The notes below the pieces were generated by a model. It was not told where the DNA came from. It saw only the letters and a list, made by a program, of their open reading frames with translations, and did not search any database. From assembly GCA_937923365.1 (NCBI GenBank), contig CALAIJ010000272.1, positions 1-12,757 of the forward strand: a stretch of DNA of 12,757 nucleotides. Reading direction: 5' to 3'. Positions 1 through 7,114 of the stretch are shown here, one piece after another. The position numbers and the translations under genes are program-made. Each line of letters starts with the position of its first letter. Within the stretch, counting starts at the first letter, position 1. The stretch comes from an uncultured Sulfitobacter sp. GTDB taxonomy: Bacteria > Pseudomonadota > Alphaproteobacteria > Rhodobacterales > Rhodobacteraceae.

Positions 1-440
1 CCCAGCGTTTCGGCCATGTCCATGACCAGATCCAGCACATCTGCGCGCTGTGGACCGGGGGCAAGATAGCCGGGCTTCATCTCGTCGCGCATCACTTCCA
101 ACAGACGCCCTGACCGTACTTTGACGATCTGAGGTTCGCGGTTGGCGGCGATTACAGGGGTTTCTGCCAAGGGATTCGTGTCCATCAGCGCAATCCGCGT
201 GATCCGGTCGGGCGCACGGCGCAGAATTTCCATCGCCACGATCCCGCCCATGGACAACCCCGCCAAAGCAAACCGCTTGGGCAGCAGATCCAGCAGGCTG
301 GAGGCAATCTCTTCGATCCGCTCTCCTTGGGTAATCGGCGCGCACATCACAGCCGTATCAGCGGACAGTTCAGCGATCTGCGGGCCAAACAACCGCGCGT
401 CGCACATCATGCCGGGCAGCAATACCAGAGGTTCAGCCAT
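1..440 (-). CDS. alpha/beta hydrolase, 3' end cut off by the window
   Basis: The first 146 codons of an alpha/beta-hydrolase-fold enzyme, probably an esterase-type serine hydrolase of the cytosol; the C-terminal part lies outside the window. The protein starts MAEPLVLLPGMM, where LLPGM is the usual oxyanion-hole strand and turn. The nucleophile elbow GLSMGG places the catalytic serine at residue 63. The following stretch through MDTNPLAETP is typical of the strand and helix after the elbow. The acid and histidine of the triad are not visible. There is no signal peptide. The start ATG (438-440) has only a weak purine stretch in front of it. It lies 91 bases downstream of the M15-like gene in the same direction and is likely the last visible member of that operon. 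The fold is well supported; the substrate is unknown. Confidence 0.85.
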   Translation of the reverse strand, partial: MAEPLVLLPGMMCDARLFGPQIAELSADTAVMCAPITQGERIEEIASSLLDLLPKRFALAGLSMGGIVAMEILRRAPDRITRIALMDTNPLAETPVIAANREPQIVKVRSGRLLEVMRDEMKPGYLAPGPQRADVLDLVMDMAETL

Positions 441-531
441 ATCCGCGCCTGTCGCCTAAATCAGAGGATCGGTTCCGCGCAACTATCGCGGTTTCTCCCC
501 GTCTATATCACGCCGCTCGCGGGCCGCAATA

Positions 532-1164
532 TCAAGGGTATGCGATGCCTCGGAAGGGTGGGAAATCAGCATAGCGGGCCTGTCGCCGGGCCAGCGGTTC
601 CTGCGGCGCCTCCCCTGCGCGCAACAGCATGCCCCGCGGTGCGATATAGCTGGAAATCGTCCGCTGCGGCTGTGCGCGCCAGACAAGATTCAACGCCGCC
701 AGTTTGGGAAAAAACCACATGTCCGAATAGGGCAAATGGTCATGTATCCACCACGCCAGATCGCGCCAGTCGCGCCCCTGATCGTAGCGATCTGCAAACC
801 ACGGCACCACGATGGAAGCCCCTGCAATTGCCGCGTCCCCGTCAAAGTAATCCCAAATATGGCACTCCAACGGATTATCGTTTCGCGCACAATTAAGTTT
901 GTTTTCATTGCCATAGCGGTTCAATTCAGGCGAGCGATAGCCAGAGCGCACGGCAATACGGCCAAAGGTTTCCTCCAATGGGTCCAGCAGTTCGGTACAG
1001 AACGCGCGGCCGTGGGAAATCACCAGATCAGGGTTTTCGGGAATGTTCGTGCGCCCGTGAAACCCTGCAATCTCCGAATACAAAAAGTCGCGCATGTAGA
1101 AATGTTTGGACAGACGCACGCGCCCCAGCGTCTCAAGGCTCCACATGCTGGCGGGTTTGCGCAT
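532..1164 (-). CDS. M15-peptidase-like (hedgehog/DD-peptidase fold) protein, possibly inactive
   Basis: A 210-residue protein without signal peptide or membrane segment. Residues 72-82 contain SGYRSPELN, the signature of M15A-type D-alanyl-D-alanine carboxypeptidase-like domains, so a peptidoglycan-peptidase-type fold is likely. The zinc site looks incomplete. H102 in CHIWD could be the first ligand, but the usual Asp before the IVVPW strand appears to be Ser117, and the ExWH motif expected near the end appears as LVWR (160-163). I therefore infer a degenerate or repurposed member; this rests on alignment by eye. Its ATG shares one base with the TGA of the VOC gene upstream (TGATG), which implies translational coupling in one operon. 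Later in-frame ATGs at codons 7 and 24 are possible starts but would break the coupling. Function unknown. Confidence 0.7.
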   Translation of the reverse strand: MRKPASMWSLETLGRVRLSKHFYMRDFLYSEIAGFHGRTNIPENPDLVISHGRAFCTELLDPLEETFGRIAVRSGYRSPELNRYGNENKLNCARNDNPLECHIWDYFDGDAAIAGASIVVPWFADRYDQGRDWRDLAWWIHDHLPYSDMWFFPKLAALNLVWRAQPQRTISSYIAPRGMLLRAGEAPQEPLARRQARYADFPPFRGIAYP

Positions 1165-1595
1165 CAGCTATGGCCGTTCCAGCGGAATTCGCCCTTGGGA
1201 CCCAAAGGCGAAAAGGGATTATGCGCCACTTCCCAGATATTGCCTTCGGGGTCCGCGAAATACCCGATGTGCCCGCCCCAAAAGATGTCATGCGCGGGTT
1301 TCAGCACCCGCCCTCCTGCCGATTTGGCCGCGTCTAGTACCGGAGCCACGTCCGCCTTTTCCGCCACGTTGTACGAAAAGGTTGTCGCCCCGCGCCCCAT
1401 TTCGGACAGGTCCAGCCCGATATCCTCTGCCAGCTTTTCCAGCGGATAGAGGCCCAGCGTCTGACCGATCAGGTCATAGGCAATCACCCCATCAGGGCTT
1501 TCTTCGCGCTGCCACCCCATTGCATCATAAAAAGCGGCCAGAGCCACGGGGTCCTTTGCCCCCAACGTGATCAGCGAGATACGTTGCTGCATCAT
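1164..1595 (-). CDS. VOC-family (glyoxalase/bleomycin-resistance fold) protein
   Basis: A 143-residue VOC-superfamily protein with the two beta-alpha-beta-beta-beta halves. The N-terminal half opens RISLITLGAKDP and continues FYDAMGWQ; the C-terminal half ends with the diagnostic GYFADPEGNIWEVAHNP (111-127), in which E122 is the usual metal-ligand position. The family includes glyoxalase I, dioxygenases and drug-binding proteins, so the reaction cannot be named; a small detoxification role fits the neighbours. The gene begins with two adjacent ATGs. The first (1593-1595) overlaps the TGA of the hydrolase upstream by four bases. The second (1590-1592) has better spacing (6 bases) from a GGAAGG ribosome-binding site, so the true protein may be one residue shorter. 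It shares one base with the M15-like gene downstream. Confidence 0.88.
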   Translation of the reverse strand: MMQQRISLITLGAKDPVALAAFYDAMGWQREESPDGVIAYDLIGQTLGLYPLEKLAEDIGLDLSEMGRGATTFSYNVAEKADVAPVLDAAKSAGGRVLKPAHDIFWGGHIGYFADPEGNIWEVAHNPFSPLGPKGEFRWNGHS

Positions 1596-2572
1596 AAACC
1601 TTCCACCCAGTCCAGAATTGCCGCCACTGTTGGCGCGTTTTGGGAGGGCGACAGGATATCGCCTGCGATGACATGGGCGAAGGGATCATCCTTTGCCCCC
1701 AAGGTCGGGTTCACGATTTGCACCGCCCCGCCCCATTCCTTGGCGGCGGCGCGTGTCAGATCGGGGCGCACGACCTTGTCGTCGTCCGAGAAAATGAACA
1801 AAGCGGGCACGGGCGTCGTGCTTAGGTCAAGTGCATCCACAGCCTTGATCAGCACGCCCATGGGCAGGGCCGCAACGGATGGATATTTGGTTGTCCAAAA
1901 ACGCGCGTGGCCTGCGTTCTCCGGCGTAAACTCCCGCGTTGTGCCCGCCAACAGCGGCAGCCAATAGCGCGCCGCGGGCCATGCCAGCAAAGGCCCCGCA
2001 GGGTTCTGCACTCCGAAGTTGGGCGAGACCATAACAATGCCGCCCACGTCCTGCATCAATGCCGTGTCCACAGCCGCCGCCGCGGCCAGCGTTGCGCCCG
2101 TGGAGGTGGAGATGACCAAAACGCGGTCCCCCGTGGCACGGGCCGCCGCCAGCCCTTCGGCCATGTCGCCCATCCACGCAGGCACGCTGCCCTCGGCCAT
2201 TGCTTCGCCGCTGCGGCCGTGGCCTGTGAGGCGGGTAAAGACCAGATTTGCGCCCAAAGCCTTGGCCACATCGTCGGGCACGGGCCGGATTTCCTGCGCC
2301 GTGGCGGAAAACCCATGCACATAGAGGATAGACCACGGTGTGCGGGTTTCCTGCTGGCCTGCCCAGATGACCTGCTTTTCGACGCCTGGCGTGATGTCGT
2401 CAAAGGCGGATTCAACACTTTCAAAGTAGACCTGCACGCCTTCGCCGAACTTGCGCGGCTCAAACTCAGCGCTCAGATCATCAGGCTCATAAGGTCCGAA
2501 AACCCACAAGGCCGCGGCTGCCGCCCCAAGACACAGCACAGCACGGAGCAAGAAATTTAGGATTACTTTCAT
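1592..2572 (-). CDS. membrane-anchored alpha/beta hydrolase
   Basis: A 326-residue serine hydrolase with a single N-terminal hydrophobic segment (about residues 4-25), preceded by Lys2 and containing Arg10. This suggests a signal anchor with the catalytic domain facing the periplasm. Oxyanion-hole region: YVHGFSA (84-90). Nucleophile elbow: STSTG (155-159) with the probable nucleophile Ser157; the first position is Ser instead of the usual Gly. Probable triad partners are an Asp of FSDDDKVV (263-265) and His300 in FAHV. GHGRSG (117-122) fits the loop after the second strand of the fold. It resembles lysophospholipase/carboxylesterase-like hydrolases, but the substrate is unknown. Its ATG overlaps the TGA of the preceding hydrolase by four bases (ATGA, 2569-2572), and its own TGA overlaps the VOC start. 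Confidence 0.88.
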   Translation of the reverse strand: MKVILNFLLRAVLCLGAAAAALWVFGPYEPDDLSAEFEPRKFGEGVQVYFESVESAFDDITPGVEKQVIWAGQQETRTPWSILYVHGFSATAQEIRPVPDDVAKALGANLVFTRLTGHGRSGEAMAEGSVPAWMGDMAEGLAAARATGDRVLVISTSTGATLAAAAAVDTALMQDVGGIVMVSPNFGVQNPAGPLLAWPAARYWLPLLAGTTREFTPENAGHARFWTTKYPSVAALPMGVLIKAVDALDLSTTPVPALFIFSDDDKVVRPDLTRAAAKEWGGAVQIVNPTLGAKDDPFAHVIAGDILSPSQNAPTVAAILDWVEGL

Positions 2573-3321
2573 GTGTTTGCTCCCAAAACCTCATCTATCG
2601 CTTCAAGCATCAGCGCCAGACATCGATCGTCAGAAAACCGGTGATCGGCGTCTTTTACCAGACGCAGCTGCATGTCCGGCCCTGTGGCATGCTCCAGCAG
2701 GCGCACGGCGGTTTCAACACTGACGGCTGTATCTGCCGTGCCTTGCAGGAACCGCACAGGGAACGGCAAATCGAGCGGCGCGCGCAGCACCAGATTGTCG
2801 CGCCCGTCTTCGATCATGCGGGTCGTGATGATGTAGGGCTCCATATAGTCGGAGGGCAATTCGACCTGCCCCTCTGCCTTCAACGTCGCTTTTTGCGCAT
2901 CGGTGAAGCTGGCCCAGTAGCCGTCTTCGGTGAAATCAGGTGCCGCCGCGATAGTGACCAACCCTGCCATGCGGCGCGGGTGCGCACGGGCCAGCAACAG
3001 CGCCTGCCACCCTCCCATGGAGGAGCCGACCGGCAGAATGGCCCCTTGGGTCAGTTGCGCGACCGCCTCGGCCGTGTCCTCGGCCCAGTCGCCAATGCAG
3101 CCATCGGTAAAGTCACCGGACGATTCGCCGTGGCCGGAATAGTCGAATCGCAGGAAGGCGCGGCCCTCTTTGCGGGCCCAATCTTCGAGGAATACCGCCT
3201 TTGTGCCCTGCATGTCGGACTTTAATCCGCCAAGAAAAACAACACAGGGTCCCCGCCCATCCAAGCGGTGATAGGCCAGCCTGCGGCCCTTGTTTGTCTG
3301 GATAAATTGCGTCTGGCCCAT
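2569..3321 (-). CDS. alpha/beta hydrolase, ABHD10-like esterase
   Basis: A 250-residue cytosolic alpha/beta hydrolase, first gene of the leftward operon. From the chosen start the protein opens MGQTQFIQTNKGRRLAYHRL. Oxyanion strand: CVVFLGGLKSDMQG. Then FDYSGHGESSG. The nucleophile elbow GSSMGGW gives Ser101. The acid is probably Asp197 in QGTADTAVS and the catalytic histidine His227 in DADHRFSD. The pattern resembles ABHD10-like (de)acylating thioesterases/esterases and small prolyl-oligopeptidase-like lids, but the substrate is not deducible. I chose the ATG at 3319-3321 because GGGGGAGGTG stands 4 bases before it; an ATG 20 codons upstream (3381) would lie at the presumed transcription start and lacks such a site. 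Expression is probably controlled by the operators at 3391-3422. Confidence 0.88.
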   Translation of the reverse strand: MGQTQFIQTNKGRRLAYHRLDGRGPCVVFLGGLKSDMQGTKAVFLEDWARKEGRAFLRFDYSGHGESSGDFTDGCIGDWAEDTAEAVAQLTQGAILPVGSSMGGWQALLLARAHPRRMAGLVTIAAAPDFTEDGYWASFTDAQKATLKAEGQVELPSDYMEPYIITTRMIEDGRDNLVLRAPLDLPFPVRFLQGTADTAVSVETAVRLLEHATGPDMQLRLVKDADHRFSDDRCLALMLEAIDEVLGANT

Positions 3322-3383
3322 GGGGCACCTCCCCCTCGTTTTGGCGATCATGCGCGCAGGTTGTGGCGGGTGCAACGGCACAA

Positions 3384-3413
3384 ATATTACGTGACCATCT
3401 TGTCACGTGACTA
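3384..3413 (-). promoter_or_regulatory. putative leftward promoter of the hydrolase operon
   Basis: On the minus strand TAATAT (3389-3384) is a good -10 hexamer, with TAGTCA (3413-3408) as a modest -35 at 18 bases. A start near 3377 would give a leader of about 55 bases before the ATG at 3321. The whole -35 region lies inside the dyad repeats at 3391-3422, so a bound regulator would block it. Hexamer matching by eye only. Confidence 0.45.
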
Positions 3414-3422
3414 TATCGTCAC
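3391..3422. promoter_or_regulatory. tandem dyad operator, two copies of GTGAC-N6-GTCAC
   Basis: Two perfect 16-base dyads abut each other: GTGACcatcttGTCAC at 3391-3406 and GTGACtatatcGTCAC at 3407-3422. Their junction forms the perfect palindrome GTCACGTGAC (3402-3411). Dyads of this size between divergent genes are typical operators for dimeric winged-helix ArsR repressors. Two sites centred 16 bases apart could bind two dimers. The position covers both deduced promoters. That the adjacent ArsR-SRPBCC protein binds here is an inference from location. Confidence 0.75.
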
Positions 3423-3436
3423 CTATAAGCCATACC
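3400..3436 (+). promoter_or_regulatory. putative rightward promoter of the ArsR-SRPBCC gene, possibly leaderless
   Basis: TTGTCA (3400-3405) and TATAAG (3424-3429) are separated by 18 bases. Transcription would start about 7 bases after the -10 box, at or next to the ATG at 3437, and no ribosome-binding site precedes that ATG. Both facts fit a leaderless mRNA. The -35 and spacer lie in the operator, which suggests autoregulation. Confidence 0.45.
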
Positions 3437-4174
3437 ATGGACAGTATTTTCAAAGCCCTTGCCGATCCGGCCCGCCGCACCCTTCTGGACGCATTGCGCC
3501 AGCGCGACGGGCAGACGTTGCAGGAACTGACGGAATTGCTGGCCATGACCCGCTTTGGCGTCATGAAGCACCTCGGCGTGCTTGAAGACGCAGGGCTGGT
3601 GATCCCTCTGAAAAAGGGACGGTTCAAACATCACTATCTTAACGCCGTCCCCCTTCAACAAACCATTGACCGCTGGATTGAGCCGATGCGCGCAAAACCA
3701 GCGGCACGAGCGGTGTTAGACCTCAAACAATCTCTTGAAAGGAATACACCAATGACCAAGCCTGACTTTGTGATGCAGACGTTTATCCGCTGCACTCAGG
3801 ACGCCCTGTGGGACGCGCTTAGCAATCCTGACAGCATGGCCGCCTACCACTTTGCCTGTGACCGCGCGACGCGTGAGGGCAATGTGATCAACTTCATCCT
3901 GCCCGATGGCAATACGATGCTCTCGCAAACCGTGACGCAGGAGACACCCAAGACCCGCATTGAGACCACGTTCGAGCCGCATTTCTTTGGCCCCGGTGCC
4001 CCTGCCTCAAGGATGGCCTACCAGATCGAGCCGCAGGGCGAACAATGCAAGCTGACGATTGAGCATTACGACATCCCCGAAGGTCAGGAAGGTGTGGCCG
4101 AAGGCTGGGCGCGCCTGGCGTCCTCGCTGAAGTCATGGCTTGAAACAGGCACCGGCCTTAAGGCTGCAGGATAA
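3437..4174 (+). CDS. ArsR-type winged-helix regulator fused to an SRPBCC (AHSA1-like) ligand-binding domain
   Basis: A 245-residue one-component regulator. Residues 1-90 are an ArsR-type winged helix: MDSIFKALADPARRTLLDAL, recognition-helix region around TRFGVMKHLGVLEDAGLV, then the wing with KKGRFKHHYL. The metal-binding ELCVCD-type motif of classical ArsR/SmtB proteins is absent and this domain has no cysteine, so metal sensing is unlikely. Residues 106-240 form an SRPBCC/AHSA1 domain (QTFIRCTQDALWDALSNPD at the start, GWARLASSLKSWLETG as the long C-terminal helix), a hydrophobic-ligand cavity fold. I infer that a small organic ligand releases DNA. The ATG at 3437 was chosen over a GTG at 3407 because the GTG lies within the operator. 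An AAAGGA site stands before the in-frame ATG at 3752, so the SRPBCC domain may also be made alone. The MAPEG gene follows after 11 bases. Confidence 0.88.
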   Translation: MDSIFKALADPARRTLLDALRQRDGQTLQELTELLAMTRFGVMKHLGVLEDAGLVIPLKKGRFKHHYLNAVPLQQTIDRWIEPMRAKPAARAVLDLKQSLERNTPMTKPDFVMQTFIRCTQDALWDALSNPDSMAAYHFACDRATREGNVINFILPDGNTMLSQTVTQETPKTRIETTFEPHFFGPGAPASRMAYQIEPQGEQCKLTIEHYDIPEGQEGVAEGWARLASSLKSWLETGTGLKAAG

Positions 4175-4185
4175 GGAGCGGGTTT

Positions 4186-4611
4186 ATGAATACTTTTCCA
4201 ACGGAACTTGGCGTTCTGACCTGCCTGTCCCTTTTTGCCGCATCCTTGTGGATACCCTACATCGTCGGTGTCACCCGGCAGCCCGACGTGGCGGACGGAC
4301 CTGACGATTTTCACCGTCCTCCTGACATGACGCGCCTGCCTGCTTGGGTACACCGCGCACACCGCGCCCATCTGAACATGCTGGAACAATTCGTGCCTTT
4401 TGCGGTGCTGGTCTTGCTGGTGGATCGTGTGGACGGGTTCAGCACTCTGACATACTGGACCGCAATCGCGTTCTTTTGGCTACGGGTGGCACATGCCCTT
4501 GGCATGATCAGCGGCATTGCGCGAATGCCGCTGAGGCCCATTCTGTTCAATCTGGGCTGGCTGTGTTGTCTGATCATGGGCTACGCGGTTTTCGCAGCCC
4601 GGCTGGCTTAG
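4186..4611 (+). CDS. MAPEG-family membrane protein
   Basis: A 141-residue inner-membrane protein with about four membrane segments (roughly 8-28, 67-82, 89-108 and 118-138). The MAPEG (membrane-associated proteins in eicosanoid and glutathione metabolism) signature is [16 protein letters not shown] (57-72), with the conserved N-x-x-E and a later WLRVAHALGM (98-107). Members include microsomal glutathione transferases; many bacterial members are uncharacterised, so glutathione conjugation is only a possibility. AGGAG stands 7 bases before the ATG, and the preceding stop codon TAA is part of that TAAGGAG, so it is almost surely co-transcribed with the regulator. The stop overlaps the stop of the convergent small gene by three bases. 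A glutathione- or lipid-linked detoxification role would fit the VOC and hydrolase neighbours. Confidence 0.85.
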   Translation: MNTFPTELGVLTCLSLFAASLWIPYIVGVTRQPDVADGPDDFHRPPDMTRLPAWVHRAHRAHLNMLEQFVPFAVLVLLVDRVDGFSTLTYWTAIAFFWLRVAHALGMISGIARMPLRPILFNLGWLCCLIMGYAVFAARLA

Positions 4612-4853
4612 CCGCTGACGTAGACAGTTGAATTGGGCCGGTAAAAGACCTTTTGGTCGTGCAGCCGGCCCAACAGCTCTTCCCCGTCGCGCTGGTCTTG
4701 CTCGATCACGCTGATGGCTTGCAGGTTGGCAGGGTTTTCATCCGACAAGGTACGGCGCAGCTTGCACAATTCGCGGCCACGGGCGCGCAGCGACTCCTCG
4801 ATCAGATCGATGTCATTGAGGGTCAGCTGAAAATTACGGTTATAGGTCGGCAT
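4608..4853 (-). CDS. small conserved coiled-coil protein of Rhodobacterales type
   Basis: An 81-residue protein starting MPTYNRNFQLTLNDIDLIEE. Residues about 12-66 are strongly helical and charged (LIEESLRARGRELCKLRR, then EQDQRDGEELLGRLHDQ), like a short two-helix coiled coil; the end is KVFYRPNSTVYVSG. No signal peptide, membrane segment or enzyme motif. I recall similar short proteins in Rhodobacterales genomes annotated only as hypothetical. The ATG at 4851-4853 is chosen because AAGGAG stands 6 bases before it; an upstream extension of 37 codons to 4964 lacks such support. It converges on the MAPEG gene with overlapping stops. Function unknown. Confidence 0.78.
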   Translation of the reverse strand: MPTYNRNFQLTLNDIDLIEESLRARGRELCKLRRTLSDENPANLQAISVIEQDQRDGEELLGRLHDQKVFYRPNSTVYVSG

Positions 4854-5029
4854 TGCAGGCTCCTTGGGGTCAAGTCTGTTGGTGTCGGCCCACCGCAAGC
4901 ACTGCGGGGATATGTCGTAAATAGGCACTGGGGTGTCGCAGTCAACGTATTCTTCGGTATACATTGCGGGGCTGGCCCGACGGGGTGTTTCTTCTTTGCA
5001 CTGATGCGGCCTGCAACCCGTTACGGCAA

Positions 5030-5058
5030 TTGACAGATTCCCCCGTCAGCGGCACTAA
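5030..5058 (+). promoter_or_regulatory. possible thrS promoter
   Basis: The gap 4854-5120 holds no gene. It contains a perfect TTGACA at 5030-5035 followed after 17 bases by CACTAA (5053-5058), a poor -10 match. A start near 5065 would leave a leader of about 55 bases before thrS. I see no T-box or other recognisable aminoacyl-tRNA leader. Confidence 0.4.
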
Positions 5059-5120
5059 GGCCCCACACCATAACCCGCAATCGGGCGTTCCGTGGGCGCC
5101 AAACTGACGAGGAGCCTGAC

Positions 5121-7076
5121 ATGGCCCAGATTTCCCTGACACTTCCCGATGGCAATGCACGCCAATATGATTCGGGCATCACCGCCGGTGAGGTCGCCGC
5201 CGACATTTCCAAATCCTTGGGCAAGAAAGCCATTTCTGCCACCGTAAACGGTGCGCATTTCGATCTGGCCTGGCCTATTGAGACGGATGCCGATCTGGCC
5301 ATCCACACCATGCAGGACGAGGAGCAGGCCAATGAGTTGGTGCGCCACGACCTCGCGCACATCATGGCCCGCGCCGTGCAGGAGATCTGGCCCGATACCA
5401 AGGTCACCATTGGCCCCGTCATCAAGGACGGCTGGTACTATGACTTTGATCGCAAGGAGTCTTTCACGCCCGAAGACCTCGCCGTCATCGAAAAGAAGAT
5501 GAAGGAAATCATCAACAAGCGTGAGCCCGTCCGCACCGAGGTCTGGGACCGCGCCCGCGCCATCAAGCATTATGAAGACTTGGGCGAGCCTTATAAGGTC
5601 GAACTGATCAACGCCATTCCCGGCGATGAGCCGCTGCGCATGTACTGGCATGGCGACTGGCAGGACCTGTGCCGCGGGCCGCACCTGCAACACACCGGCC
5701 AGGTGCCCGGTGACAGCTTTAAACTGATGTCGATCGCAGGTGCCTACTGGCGCGGCGACAGTGACCGCGCCATGCTGCAGCGCATCTATGGCGTCGCCTT
5801 CACCGGCAAGGAAAAGCTGCGCGCGCATCTCAACATGTTGGAGGAAGCGGCCAAACGCGATCACCGCAAGCTGGGCCGCGAAATGGACCTGTTTCACATG
5901 CAGGAAGAGGCCCCCGGCCAGATCTTCTGGCACCCCAACGGCTGGCGCATCTACACCGAGTTGCAGGACTTTGTCCGCCGCAAGCAACGCGCAGGCGGCT
6001 ATGTGGAGGTGAACACCCCGCAAGTCGTGGACCGCAAGCTGTGGGAGGCCTCGGGCCATTGGGAGAAATACCAAGAGCACATGTTCATCGTCGAAGTGGA
6101 CGAGGAGCACGCCCGCGAAAAGGCGGTGAATGCGCTCAAACCCATGAACTGCCCCTGCCACGTGCAAATCTTCAACCAAGGCCTGAAAAGCTACCGCGAC
6201 CTGCCCTTGCGCATGGCCGAGTTCGGCTCTTGCGCGCGCTATGAGCCCTCCGGCGCGCTGCACGGCATCATGCGCGTGCGTGGCTTTACCCAAGACGATG
6301 GCCATATATTCTGCCGCGAAGACCAGATTGAGAGCGAGACTGCGACCTACATCGACTTCCTGTCGTCGATGTACCGTGATCTGGGCTTCACCGACTTCAA
6401 AGTGAAATTCTCCGACCGCCCCGACACCCGCGCGGGGTCAGATGAGGTCTGGGACAAAGCCGAAGAGGCCCTGCTGACCGCCACCCGCAACGCCGGCATC
6501 GAACCCGAACTGAACCCGGGCGAAGGCGCGTTCTATGGCCCCAAGCTGGAGTTCGTGCTGACCGATGCCATTGGCCGCGACTGGCAATGTGGCACCCATC
6601 AAGTGGATTTCGTGCTGCCCGAACGGCTGGATGCGACCTATATTGGTGCGGATGGTGGCAAACACCGCCCCGTGATGCTGCACCGCGCGACGCTTGGCTC
6701 GTTCGAGCGGTTCATCGGCATTCTGATCGAAGAACACGCAGGCAAGCTGCCCTTCTGGCTGGCCCCGCGTCAGGTTGTGGTCGCCTCCATCACGTCGGAT
6801 TCTGACGCCTATGTCCTCGAAGTGGTCGAGGCCCTTAAAGCGGCAGGCGTGAGCGCCGAGGCGGACATCCGCAACGAGAAAATCAACTACAAGGTCCGCG
6901 AACATTCCGTGGGCAAGGTTCCTGTGATTTTGGCCGTGGGCAAACGCGAGGTTGAGGAAAAGACAGTCTCTGTCCGCCGCTTGGGCGAGAAACAGACCTC
7001 TGTGCAGGCGTTGACCGACGTGGTGACCGCCTTGCGCGCCGAAGCAACCCCACCGGATCTGCGCCAAGGACTGTAA
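5121..7076 (+). CDS. thrS: threonyl-tRNA synthetase
   Basis: Charges tRNA-Thr with threonine in the cytosol; essential. The 651-residue protein has the full bacterial layout. The TGS domain (about 1-62) is followed by the editing domain with its metal-site residues H76, H80, C184 and H188 (RHDLAH and DLCRGPH). The class II catalytic core spans about 245-545 with zinc ligands C344 (MNCPCH), H395 (DDGHIF) and H521 (MLHRATLGS). Motif 2 is [10 protein letters not shown], and motif 3 lies around [13 protein letters not shown]. The C-terminal anticodon-binding domain runs from about 550. Editing of Ser-tRNA should be intact. GAGGAG stands before the ATG. Length and motifs match the family. The core reads MNCPCH where E. 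coli has MNCPGH; I believe this is common in alphaproteobacteria. It is single-standing between convergent and unrelated genes. Confidence 0.98.
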   Translation: MAQISLTLPDGNARQYDSGITAGEVAADISKSLGKKAISATVNGAHFDLAWPIETDADLAIHTMQDEEQANELVRHDLAHIMARAVQEIWPDTKVTIGPVIKDGWYYDFDRKESFTPEDLAVIEKKMKEIINKREPVRTEVWDRARAIKHYEDLGEPYKVELINAIPGDEPLRMYWHGDWQDLCRGPHLQHTGQVPGDSFKLMSIAGAYWRGDSDRAMLQRIYGVAFTGKEKLRAHLNMLEEAAKRDHRKLGREMDLFHMQEEAPGQIFWHPNGWRIYTELQDFVRRKQRAGGYVEVNTPQVVDRKLWEASGHWEKYQEHMFIVEVDEEHAREKAVNALKPMNCPCHVQIFNQGLKSYRDLPLRMAEFGSCARYEPSGALHGIMRVRGFTQDDGHIFCREDQIESETATYIDFLSSMYRDLGFTDFKVKFSDRPDTRAGSDEVWDKAEEALLTATRNAGIEPELNPGEGAFYGPKLEFVLTDAIGRDWQCGTHQVDFVLPERLDATYIGADGGKHRPVMLHRATLGSFERFIGILIEEHAGKLPFWLAPRQVVVASITSDSDAYVLEVVEALKAAGVSAEADIRNEKINYKVREHSVGKVPVILAVGKREVEEKTVSVRRLGEKQTSVQALTDVVTALRAEATPPDLRQGL

Positions 7077-7083
7077 CAATTCT

Positions 7084-7106
7084 CACGCCGCTCAAGTGGT
7101 GGCGTG
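7084..7106 (+). terminator. possible thrS terminator hairpin
   Basis: CACGCC (7084-7089) pairs with GGCGTG (7101-7106) across an 11-base loop, eight bases after the thrS stop. There is no T-run after it, so it is at best a weak or factor-aided terminator. Confidence 0.4.
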
Positions 7107-7114
7107 GGGCCTGC

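Noticed and set aside
736..1449. Open frame of 237 codons on the plus strand
   Set aside because: It lies across two well-supported minus-strand genes (VOC and M15-like) and has no recognisable domain.
1907..2560. Open frame of 217 codons on the plus strand
   Set aside because: Shadow of the membrane-anchored hydrolase; very rich in Arg, His and Gln as expected from reverse reading of GC-rich coding DNA.
3407..3436. GTG start ten codons upstream for the ArsR-SRPBCC gene
   Set aside because: It would place the second operator dyad and the -10 box inside the coding sequence and adds residues that do not fit the start of ArsR proteins.
4854..5120. T-box or threonine-attenuator leader before thrS
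   Set aside because: No specifier stem, no T-box sequence and no terminator/antiterminator pair could be found.
5055..6305. Long open frame of 416 codons on the minus strand opposite thrS
   Set aside because: It mirrors the codon structure of thrS, whose protein matches its family along the full length; the antisense product has only low-complexity hydrophobic and His-rich character.
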